Below, in pieces: positions 1-5,044 of a stretch of 5,044 nucleotides of DNA (positions are counted from its first letter, which is position 1; the number at the start of each line of letters is the position of its first letter). The position numbers were made by a program, and so were the translations under genes. The stretch comes from Acidobacteriota bacterium (GTDB taxonomy: Bacteria; Acidobacteriota; HRBIN11), in contig JANXAA010000188.1 of assembly GCA_025061865.1 (NCBI GenBank), positions 1-5,044 of the forward strand, in the 5' to 3' direction. The notes beneath the pieces are model-generated. The model had not been told where the DNA came from. It made no database searches and worked only from the letters and a program-made list of their open reading frames with translations.

Positions 1-425
1 ATGACCCCACTGGTCTGGCCTAGCATGAAGCGCAGGGCCTGCTGGGTGCATAGGAAAGTCCCCTTTACGTGGATGCCCCATTCTCGGTCCCATTCGTCCT
101 CGGTCATCTCAGTCAGGTCCTTGAACTGCATGATACCAGCGTTATTGACCAAGATGTCCAGGCGGTGGGTCTGCCCCCGAAGCCAGTCGAACAGACGCTC
201 GACGTCCCATCGTTGGCTCACGTCGGCGGGGAAAAACTGGACGGGCCCCAGCGGCCATAGACGCTCCAGGGCCACCTGTCCCCGGTCGGCCCGGCGAGCC
301 GTGATGAAAACGGTCGCCCCGGCTTGGAGGAAGACTTCAGCGATAGCTAGGCCCAGACCGGACGTGCCCCCCGTGATGAGGGCGACCCGCTGGTCTAAAC
401 GAAAGTATTGACTGATGTCTCCCAT
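1..425 (-). CDS. Short-chain dehydrogenase/reductase (SDR), C-terminal part cut off by the window edge
   Basis: This is the N-terminal 141 residues of a classical SDR, a cytosolic NAD(P)-dependent oxidoreductase with a Rossmann fold. Visible motifs are the dinucleotide-binding TGGTSGLG at residues 18-25, an Arg pair (R44-R45) after the second beta strand that suggests NADP(H) preference, the adenine-contacting ADV at 67-69, and NNAG at 94-97. The helix usually carrying the structural/catalytic Asn reads GIHVKGTF, so His119 stands where Asn is most common. The catalytic Ser and the YxxxK motif lie beyond position 1, so activity and substrate cannot be judged. The ATG at 425 is chosen because about ten residues before the first beta strand is normal for the family. 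An in-frame ATG at 485 would add 20 residues unlike any SDR N-terminus. No Shine-Dalgarno sequence is seen before 425. The gene lies 525 bp downstream of smc on the same strand and is probably transcribed separately. Family assignment is secure; substrate and role are unknown. Confidence 0.93.
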   Translation of the reverse strand, partial: MGDISQYFRLDQRVALITGGTSGLGLAIAEVFLQAGATVFITARRADRGQVALERLWPLGPVQFFPADVSQRWDVERLFDWLRGQTHRLDILVNNAGIMQFKDLTEMTEDEWDREWGIHVKGTFLCTQQALRFMLGQTSGV

Positions 426-452
426 CGTAAGGTGGAGGTGTAAAAGGTGTTT

Positions 453-478
453 AGGTCCTGAGTGCTGGGGGCGGACCT
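453..478. repeat. AGGTCC/GGACCT inverted repeat upstream of the SDR gene
   Basis: The perfect 6-bp arms AGGTCC (453-458) and GGACCT (473-478) are separated by 14 bp, so their centres are 20 bp apart, about two helical turns. The repeat sits 27 bp upstream of the SDR start codon. It could be an operator for a dimeric regulator or a stem-loop in the 5' leader. No promoter hexamers of good quality were found near it. A 6-bp inverted repeat can arise by chance in GC-rich DNA. Confidence 0.25.
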
Positions 479-646
479 CATCCATCACGGATAACTCAAT
501 GCCATCTTCAAGTTAGCGCCTCGCCAAGTTGGATGCTTATGGTAGGTGGATCGACCCTACTCCATCTCCAAAAATTCAGGTGAACAAAGCTCTATGGGCC
601 AGTGACACGATTCACAGCATCCGTCCGGCCTCATCTTTAGCCAGAA

Positions 647-816
647 TCTCCCCCAGGGGGAGAGGCGTGCACGCTAGGTGCCTCACCCCGAGGGAAGAGG
701 ACCAGGGAGAAAAAGCCACAAGATGCGAAACTTGAATACAAGTTATCTCCAAACCCTCTCCCAGGGAAGAGTGTTCGGTGTGGGTCCCTACCCTGGACCC
801 CCTGAAAAGGGGGACC
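647..816. repeat. Cluster of GC-rich inverted repeats (hairpin array)
   Basis: Five inverted repeats lie within 170 bp. They are TCTCCCCC/GGGGGAGA around a single A (647-663), the interrupted CCTC..CCC..GGG..GAGG (681-700), AACTTG-AATA-CAAGTT (729-744), an imperfect palindrome of CCCTCTCCC and GGGAAGAG (754-771), and GGaCCCCCT-GAAA-AGGGGGaCC (795-816). A perfect 10-bp palindrome GCGTGCACGC lies at 665-674. The second and fourth share the core AGGGAAGAG. The pattern recalls the dispersed intergenic palindromes found in many bacterial genomes, but whether this is a repeat family or a structured RNA cannot be told from one locus. None has a U-tract placed as expected for a minus-strand intrinsic terminator. 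Confidence 0.5.
795..816. repeat. Strong hairpin with a GAAA loop on the plus strand
   Basis: CCCCCT (798-803) and AGGGGG (808-813) form a perfect 6-bp stem closed by GAAA, a GNRA-type tetraloop if transcribed from the plus strand. Flanking GG (795-796) and CC (815-816) extend the stem by two pairs across an A-A mismatch. On the minus strand, the direction of smc transcription, the loop reads TTTC and the stem is followed by a G-rich stretch, so it is not an intrinsic terminator for smc. It could protect the 3' end of a read-through transcript or belong to a plus-strand RNA. Confidence 0.45.
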
Positions 817-845
817 TTTGAGACAGCCTCTCGTTACTTGGTTGG

Positions 846-869
846 AAAAATCGTGCGCTCCAGGCGACG
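846..869 (-). terminator. Probable intrinsic terminator of smc
   Basis: Read on the minus strand, CGTCGC (869-864) pairs with GCG-C-ACG (858-852) through one bulged C, around the 5-nt loop CTGGA. An A and five T residues (851-846) follow at once. This matches the layout of a Rho-independent terminator, about 80 nt after the smc stop codon. The stem is short (six pairs, one bulge), so efficiency is uncertain. Confidence 0.4.
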
Positions 870-950
870 GGAAAGGTCGATCCGACGTCGCTCGCATGGC
901 TTCAAGGGCGCCATATTTGTCTCACTGTCTTACTGCCCTATCGCCTTTAC

Positions 951-3900
951 TCATGAGATGGCCTCTTGGGCTTCTTCCAGCCGCAGGGATACCACGCGAG
1001 ACACGCCCTGGTCCATGAACACACCGTACAAGGCGTCAGCCCACGCGAGAGTCCGCTTGTTGTGCGTGACCAGGATGAACTGGGTCCGGTCGCATTGCGC
1101 CCGGAGGGCCTGCATGAAGCGGTCCACGTTAGCGTCGTCCAGCGGGGCGTCGGCCTCATCGAGGATGACAAAGGCTGCCGGCTGGAGGTCGTTGGCAGCC
1201 AGGATCAGGGCGGTCCCCAGCAGGGTCTTCTCCCCGCCGGACATCTGGAGGAGACCCCGGAGTCGCCGACGGGTGTGCCGGACTTCGAGACCCACGCCGC
1301 TGTGCAGGGGGTCCGCAGGGTCGAGCCACACGAGGCGCGCCTCATAGCCACTCAAAAGATGGCGGACGTGGGTGCTCAGAAAATCGTTCAAACGCTCCAG
1401 GACGCTGCGCAGTCGCTCCAGCATCTGACGGTCCAGGCGGGTCAGGGCCGTCTGAAGCCGTTCCAGACCGTCCCGTAGGTCCGACTGCTGACCCCGCAAG
1501 AAGCGGTACCGTTCCGTCAGTCGTTCATACTCCTGAAGGGCCATGAGGTTCACAGGGCCTATCGCCGTCAGTTCACTCTCGAGACGCTGGAGCTCACGGG
1601 CGTCGCCAGCCGGCGGGGACGCTTCGCCCAGGAGGTCGGCCAGCCGAACTTCTGGGAGGACCGCGGTCAGACGTTCCTGAAAGCTCTTCCAACGGGCTTC
1701 CCAGTCGGCCCACTGGACTTCGGCCATACGGATTTCGTCCAGGAGGCGCTGACGCTCCCGGTCCAAACTCTGGAGGACCTGTTCCGTTTGGCGAAGCCGC
1801 TGGAAGGCGTCCCGCCACTGAGTCTCCAGGGCCTGAAGGGCCGAATCGGCCTGTTCACGGGCCTGACGGGCTTGCTGGAGTCCTTGGAACGCTTGGTCGC
1901 GTCGGGCCTGGACCGTCGTAAGGCGCTGGCGCCGCTGGAGGACTTCTGACTGGATAGCTTGCAGGCGCTCCCGGAGCTGGGTCCGACGTCGGTCCAGACG
2001 CTGAAGTTCTTCCGCCTCCCGACGGACCTGCTGGTAGGCTTCTCCGAGGAGCCGCTGGAGGTGAAGTCGCTGGGCTTCCAGCGAAGCCGCTCGGGTCGTT
2101 TGAGCCTGGCGGTCCGCCTCGACTTCCCTTAAGGCGGCGTCTAATGCTTCCCATTGGGCCGCCAGTTCTTGAATGTGTCGATGGAGTCGGGCCAGACGGT
2201 CCTGGACCTCGGCCTGCTGGCGGCGGAATCCCTCAAGCTCCCGTTCGATCAAAGTCGCTTGATGCCGAAGGTCTTGGAGTTCCCGGTGCCGGGCGCCCCG
2301 TTGGCGATACAAGTCTTCTAAGACGGCCGCCTGATCGGCGTGCCGGGTGACCCAGGCCTGAAGCTCATCTTCGCGGGCCTGGAGCCGGGTCGACTGCTCA
2401 GTCAACTCCTGGCGAACGGCGGCCTGCTCTTGCTGGGCGGCTTGGAATTGCCGTTCGGTCTCTTCCCAGAGACGTCGGAGGCGGAGAAACTGAGCGACCT
2501 CCCCCGAGGAAGGCGCGTTCCATCGCAAGAGGCCGGGCAACCGGACCCAAGCGCCGTCGGCTGGAATCCCCCAGAAGACGTCGGTCTTTTCCGATAGTAG
2601 GGGAAGGCGGGCCAGCACTTGGGTGACCCACGCCGGGAGACGTTCGGCCTCAAAGGCGTCTTGCCAGGTCGGGGCGTCCGTTGATGCCGGAGACCGGGAT
2701 TGGATTTCCTCTGCGATCCACACGGTCGCCGACGGGGCTTGACAAGCGGCCAAGACCTCGACGAGCCGTTCAGCCGTAGCGGCATCCTGGGCCAGCCAGT
2801 CTTCTAAGAGGCCTGCTCCCCAGCGGGCGACGGCCGACATCCATTCGGGCCGGACCCGTAGGATGTCCTGGACCCGAACGACCCGATCTCGAAGCCCTAC
2901 CAAGTCCAGGGCTTGTTCCACGCGGCCGACCATCTCAGCCGACCACGGGTCAAGTGTCCGCAGGGCAGTTTCCGTGTCCTGAAGGCTCTGCCGCAGGGCG
3001 TGCATCCGCTGGTCCGTCTCCCGGAGGCGGACTTGAGCTTCCTGGACAGATCGCCGAAGGGCCTCGACCGCGGCCTGCCGGACTTGAACCTGCGCCTTCA
3101 GGTCCGATACCTCGGCCTCCAAGGCGGCGACCGAAACGTCTATCCCTTCCAGGACCCCGAGGATCGACTGGACCTGCTGATTCAATTCAGAGAGACGCTG
3201 CTCCCGCTGGCTGACCCAGTCGTCGAGTCGGCGGGCCTGGGTTTGCCAGTACCCGACCTGGCGCTGGGCCTCTTCTCGCTGAGCCTGTAAGACAGCCTGC
3301 CGCCGCCGAAGGTCTTCCCATTGACGTTCGACTTGCTGAAGACTTTCTTGGAATTGAGCCCATTCAGCTTCCAGCCGTTCGTGTTCAACCTCGAGGGCTT
3401 GCTGGCGAGCCTGCGCCGCTACGTGCCGTTCTTGGACGACGCCCACCTGCTGTTCGACGTCTTGAAGCTCACCCTCGAGCTGGGCCTGCTGATGCAGGAC
3501 CTGCTGGTAAAGCCGTTCGGCTTGCTGATATTGGGTCTGGGCTTCCTGCCATCGGCGCTCCGCCTCCTGGAGGCGCCGACCGGCCTCTTGGACAGCCCCG
3601 CGTTGACGGTCCCGCAGTCGCTGAATTTGTTCAACCTCGGACCACTGCCGCTGGTGAAGCGTCTGGAGTTCCAAGGACTGCCGGTCCAGGGGTTCGATCT
3701 TCTGCCGAAGTGCTCGGATAGTTTCTTCCAACTGGCGGCCTTCGGCCTGGAGGGTATGGGCCTGGCGGGCTAAAAGGCTCCGCCGCAGGGCGACGATGCG
3801 GGCCTGGAGGTCTAAATACCGGCGGGTCCGCTCGGCCTGGGTCTGGGCTTGGCTCCACTGGGCCTCGACTTCTTGAAGGATGTCGTACAGGCGAAGGAGA

Positions 3901-4460
3901 TTTTGGTGGGTTTCATCAATTTTCTTTTGGATTTCTTCCTTTTTCTTCTTATAAGACGTGATACCCCCGATGGCCTCGACGAAGAGCCGCCATTCCTGGG
4001 GTTTCATCTCCCAGAGATGGAGGATACGGCCCTGGGGAACCACAGCATAGGGATGGGGCATGACCCGCAGGTCCCGACAGACCGACAGGACATCCCGCAG
4101 ACGGCAGGCTCGTTGGTTGACGAGGAATTCGGACTCGCCGTTCCGATAGAGCCGTCGGGTGATCTCGATGGGCTCCGTCTCGACGTCCGTCTGGTGTTCG
4201 AAGACTAACGTCACCTCCGCCATGGCGGCCGGCGCCACCCGGGGTCCGCCTGCATAGAGGACAGCGTCTATACGCTCGCTCCGTAAGACTCGGGCATTCG
4301 AGTAGCCGAGGACCCAGAGGACGGCGTCCACGAGGTTGCTCTTGCCGACCCCGTTCGGCCCCACGATGGCCGTGATGCCTGGGACCAGCTCACAGACAGT
4401 CGGCGACGGAAAACTCTTGAAGCCAGCGATGCGAAGCGCCTTGAGTCGAACCACCGACAT
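951..4460 (-). CDS. smc: Chromosome segregation/condensation ATPase SMC
   Basis: SMC dimers use ATP binding and hydrolysis to tether and loop chromosomal DNA; in bacteria they normally work with the kleisin ScpA and with ScpB. The 1169-residue length is typical. Order of parts: N-terminal half of the ABC head (1-170) with FKSF (14-17), Walker A GPNGVGKS (34-41) and Q-loop Gln143; coiled-coil arm (about 170-500); hinge (about 505-650); returning arm (about 655-960); then the conserved IGPVNLMALQEY (967-978), signature MSGGEK (1073-1078), Walker B FVILDE (1097-1102), D-loop LDDANV (1107-1112) and switch His1133 in VTHNK. All catalytic positions are intact. Departures from usual SMC sequences include GYSN where GEQS is normal after WVL, LRS for LRG, VPQG for IGQG, MSGGE for LSGGE, and a hinge lacking the Gly-rich GRATFLPL-like motif. 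Lysine is rare: 16 in the whole protein. The ATG at 4460 starts directly at the canonical MSVVRLKALRIAGFKSF. Only a weak purine-rich GAGTGAG precedes it. No scpA, scpB or ftsY neighbour is in the window. A Rad50/SbcC-type identity is excluded by the hinge in place of a zinc hook and by the SMC-specific C-terminal block. Confidence 0.97.
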   Translation of the reverse strand: MSVVRLKALRIAGFKSFPSPTVCELVPGITAIVGPNGVGKSNLVDAVLWVLGYSNARVLRSERIDAVLYAGGPRVAPAAMAEVTLVFEHQTDVETEPIEITRRLYRNGESEFLVNQRACRLRDVLSVCRDLRVMPHPYAVVPQGRILHLWEMKPQEWRLFVEAIGGITSYKKKKEEIQKKIDETHQNLLRLYDILQEVEAQWSQAQTQAERTRRYLDLQARIVALRRSLLARQAHTLQAEGRQLEETIRALRQKIEPLDRQSLELQTLHQRQWSEVEQIQRLRDRQRGAVQEAGRRLQEAERRWQEAQTQYQQAERLYQQVLHQQAQLEGELQDVEQQVGVVQERHVAAQARQQALEVEHERLEAEWAQFQESLQQVERQWEDLRRRQAVLQAQREEAQRQVGYWQTQARRLDDWVSQREQRLSELNQQVQSILGVLEGIDVSVAALEAEVSDLKAQVQVRQAAVEALRRSVQEAQVRLRETDQRMHALRQSLQDTETALRTLDPWSAEMVGRVEQALDLVGLRDRVVRVQDILRVRPEWMSAVARWGAGLLEDWLAQDAATAERLVEVLAACQAPSATVWIAEEIQSRSPASTDAPTWQDAFEAERLPAWVTQVLARLPLLSEKTDVFWGIPADGAWVRLPGLLRWNAPSSGEVAQFLRLRRLWEETERQFQAAQQEQAAVRQELTEQSTRLQAREDELQAWVTRHADQAAVLEDLYRQRGARHRELQDLRHQATLIERELEGFRRQQAEVQDRLARLHRHIQELAAQWEALDAALREVEADRQAQTTRAASLEAQRLHLQRLLGEAYQQVRREAEELQRLDRRRTQLRERLQAIQSEVLQRRQRLTTVQARRDQAFQGLQQARQAREQADSALQALETQWRDAFQRLRQTEQVLQSLDRERQRLLDEIRMAEVQWADWEARWKSFQERLTAVLPEVRLADLLGEASPPAGDARELQRLESELTAIGPVNLMALQEYERLTERYRFLRGQQSDLRDGLERLQTALTRLDRQMLERLRSVLERLNDFLSTHVRHLLSGYEARLVWLDPADPLHSGVGLEVRHTRRRLRGLLQMSGGEKTLLGTALILAANDLQPAAFVILDEADAPLDDANVDRFMQALRAQCDRTQFILVTHNKRTLAWADALYGVFMDQGVSRVVSLRLEEAQEAIS

Positions 4461-4510
4461 GGGCTCACTCAGCAGTGCGATTGGCTCCAGTAAGAATAAA
4501 GTCGAGCCGG

Positions 4511-4532
4511 GCTTTTCCGGCGGCCAGAAAGC
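4511..4532. repeat. Short hairpin GCTTT/AAAGC in the smc leader
   Basis: GCTTT (4511-4515) and AAAGC (4528-4532) can pair around a 12-nt GC-rich segment. It lies about 50-70 nt upstream of the smc start codon and next to a second small hairpin (4536-4549). The stem is short, and chance is a fair explanation. Confidence 0.2.
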
Positions 4533-4535
4533 ACG

Positions 4536-4549
4536 ATGTCAAACGACAT
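4536..4549. repeat. ATGTC-AAAC-GACAT hairpin in the smc leader
   Basis: This is a perfect 5-bp inverted repeat with a 4-nt loop, 76 bp upstream of the smc ATG. On the minus strand it contains the octamer GTTTGACA, which also spans the -35 box of the predicted upstream promoter. No acceptable -10 box follows this second copy at 16-18 bp, so it is listed as a hairpin rather than a second promoter. Confidence 0.3.
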
Positions 4550-4621
4550 GGAGGGTGCACGACGGGAATTGGGCCCTTGGACGCGTGGAGGAAGCGTAGG
4601 TAGGCCGCCTGATCCCACGTC

Positions 4622-4660
4622 TTGCATCCTACATCCCGTATCTCCTATTCCCGTGTTCCC
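4622..4660. repeat. Degenerate 7-8-nt tandem repeat
   Basis: Five consecutive units read on the plus strand: TTGCATCC, TACATCCC, GTATCTCC, TATTCCC and GTGTTCCC. Each ends in CC or CCC after a T/A-containing half; on the minus strand they read as GGGA-type units. A further unit-like GATCCCAC (4611-4618) lies just to the left. The pattern resembles short tandemly repeated heptamer/octamer arrays seen in intergenic DNA of several bacterial groups. It is not CRISPR: units are contiguous, very short and without spacers. It lies inside the predicted smc leader. Confidence 0.55.
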
Positions 4661-4720
4661 TCGACCCCGTTCCGGCGAGCAGGGCAAAGATAGTTTCGGG
4701 AATCCTCCGAGGTCGGCCCC

Positions 4721-4748
4721 ATTATGCCGGTTCCCGTCTGCCTGTCAA
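4721..4748 (-). promoter_or_regulatory. Sigma-70-type promoter reading toward smc
   Basis: On the minus strand a perfect -35 TTGACA (4748-4743) is followed by a 16-bp spacer and a -10 CATAAT (4726-4721), five of six consensus bases. Start of transcription would fall near 4713-4714. The only gene downstream on this strand is smc, about 250 nt away. Hexamers this good are uncommon in GC-rich DNA, which supports the call, but the long leader is unusual and there may be a nearer promoter that I could not recognise. Confidence 0.55.
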
Positions 4749-4925
4749 ACAAGGGCCGCAGGGATGGGATGAACAGAACGTTGGACTTTGCAAGGACACT
4801 GGTCCGATCAGCTTTTGCGAGCCTTCAGGAAGAGTGATGGTTCGAGTTGGTCAGGTGAGCAAATCGACCTGGCCTGTCTGCCCCCACGCCCATCTGCTCT
4901 CAATGGCAGAACGGTCGTTGATTGG
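4749..4925. other. Region upstream of the smc promoter, no feature seen
   Basis: No frame on either strand looks like a protein. A 68-codon plus frame runs through part of it and on into the G-rich tail, with no recognisable motif. No tRNA, repeat or terminator of good quality is visible. It may be the distal part of an intergenic region whose next gene lies beyond the window. Confidence 0.5.
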
Positions 4926-4945
4926 GGACTATCTCAGAGATATCC
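4926..4945. repeat. Imperfect inverted repeat
   Basis: GGACTATCTC (4926-4935) and GAGATATCC (4937-4945) are reverse complements apart from one extra C in the left arm, giving nine pairs around a single A. As DNA it is an operator-like near-palindrome. As RNA the innermost pairs would have to open to make a loop. It lies about 180 bp upstream of the smc promoter, directly before the G-run tail. Function unknown. Confidence 0.35.
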
Positions 4946-4951
4946 GTGCTC

Positions 4952-5041
4952 GGGGGGTGCAATGGGGAGGGTCGCTAGGTGGGGGGTGCGGTAGGGGGGG
5001 GTGCAGGGCGGGTGGGGGGGGTTGGTCAGGCTCCGGGGGGG
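4952..5041. repeat. G-run-rich tail at the window edge
   Basis: The plus strand carries G runs of six (4952-4957), six (4981-4986), eight (4994-5001), eight (5014-5021) and seven (5035-5041), plus shorter ones. GGGGGGTGC recurs near 4952, 4981 and 4996. The composition changes abruptly compared with the preceding 200 bases. It could be real G-quadruplex-forming low-complexity DNA, or a sequencing or assembly artefact at a contig end. No gene is called in it. Confidence 0.6.
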
Positions 5042-5044
5042 CGT

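Larger units (their letters stand above)
486..950. other. Gene-free intergenic region between smc and the SDR gene
   Basis: No open frame here resembles a known protein or has a convincing ribosome binding site. The right part (846-869) holds a probable smc terminator. The middle (647-816) is dense in GC-rich inverted repeats, listed separately. The left part (486-640) shows nothing definite, and no promoter of good quality for the SDR gene could be picked. An 86-codon minus frame across the hairpins (637-897) has the biased composition expected from chance. Confidence 0.6.
4461..4713 (-). other. Predicted 5' leader of smc
   Basis: If the promoter at 4721-4748 is used, transcription begins near 4713-4714 and leaves about 250 nt before the smc ATG. 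The stretch contains a degenerate 8-nt tandem repeat (4622-4660), a GCTTT/AAAGC stem (4511-4532) and an ATGTC-AAAC-GACAT hairpin (4536-4549). No known riboswitch or leader-peptide design is recognised. A 72-codon minus frame from a TTG at 4687 crosses the repeat and lacks a well-placed ribosome binding site, so it is not called. Confidence 0.35.

Noticed and set aside
483..485. Upstream in-frame ATG as an alternative SDR start
   Set aside because: It adds 20 residues rich in His and Leu that do not match SDR N-termini; the ATG at 425 gives the normal distance to the first beta strand.
529..735. 68-codon plus-strand frame
   Set aside because: No recognisable domain, no ribosome binding site, and it runs through the palindrome cluster.
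637..897. 86-codon minus-strand frame between smc and the SDR gene
   Set aside because: It spans the hairpin cluster, has repeat-driven Gly/Pro/Ser composition and no domain or start signal.
834..914. Small minus-strand frame of 26 codons starting 36 nt after smc (MAPLKPCERRRIDLSRRLER...)
   Set aside because: No ribosome binding site, no recognisable family, and it runs through the probable smc terminator at 846-869.
966..3773. Several long plus-strand frames antisense to smc (for example 966-1478, 2913-3290, 3321-3773)
   Set aside because: They are reading-frame shadows of the biased GC-rich smc codons; the minus-strand product has complete conserved SMC motifs throughout.
4537..4542. Second perfect TTGACA on the minus strand, nearer to smc
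   Set aside because: At 16-18 bp downstream only CGGAAA-like hexamers occur; no acceptable -10 box, and the motif lies within a small hairpin.
4622..4660. Tandem repeat considered as a CRISPR array
   Set aside because: Units are 7-8 nt, contiguous and without spacers; no cas gene is in the window.
4469..4687. 72-codon minus-strand frame from a TTG, ending just before smc, considered as a leader peptide
   Set aside because: The nearest GGAGG is about 16 nt from the TTG, the product is repeat-derived, and no regulatory codon run is seen.
4839..4848. GGTTCGAGTT, resembling a tRNA T-loop
   Set aside because: The flanks do not form a T-stem, and no acceptor, D or anticodon arm can be assembled upstream.
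4788..4994. 68-codon plus-strand frame near the right edge
   Set aside because: It runs into the G-run tail and has no motif or convincing start.

Overview
The window reads as a piece of a GC-rich bacterial chromosome or contig. It carries one complete gene and one gene cut by the left edge, both on the minus strand. The complete gene (951-4460) encodes an SMC-type chromosome-organising ATPase of 1169 residues. The partial gene (1-425) encodes the N-terminal 141 residues of a classical short-chain dehydrogenase/reductase (SDR). Both proteins use arginine almost to the exclusion of lysine, which fits a GC-rich and possibly thermophilic genome. The sequence alone does not place the organism in a phylum. 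Nothing indicates a phage, plasmid, insertion sequence or CRISPR array.

Reading in the direction of transcription (right to left): positions 4946-5044 are a G-run-rich tail at the window edge that may be a low-quality contig end. Positions 4749-4925 show no gene. At 4721-4748 lies a good sigma-70-type promoter (TTGACA, 16-bp spacer, CATAAT) pointing at smc. It would give a leader of about 250 nt that contains a degenerate 8-nt tandem repeat (4622-4660) and two small hairpins. The smc gene follows at 4460-951. About 80 nt after its stop there is a plausible intrinsic terminator (846-869).

The 525-bp gap between smc and the SDR gene (426-950) has no convincing gene. It contains a cluster of GC-rich inverted repeats (647-816), including a CCCCCT-GAAA-AGGGGG hairpin, and a separate AGGTCC/GGACCT inverted repeat just upstream of the SDR start that could be an operator or a hairpin.

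The two genes do not look functionally linked. SMC acts with the kleisin ScpA and with ScpB (neither is in the window) to organise the chromosome, and here it appears to be transcribed alone. The SDR is a metabolic NAD(P)-dependent oxidoreductase of unknown substrate. I find no clear novel system. The points most worth a second look are the divergent head motifs and unusual hinge of the SMC protein, the repeat-bearing smc leader, and the hairpin cluster downstream of smc.
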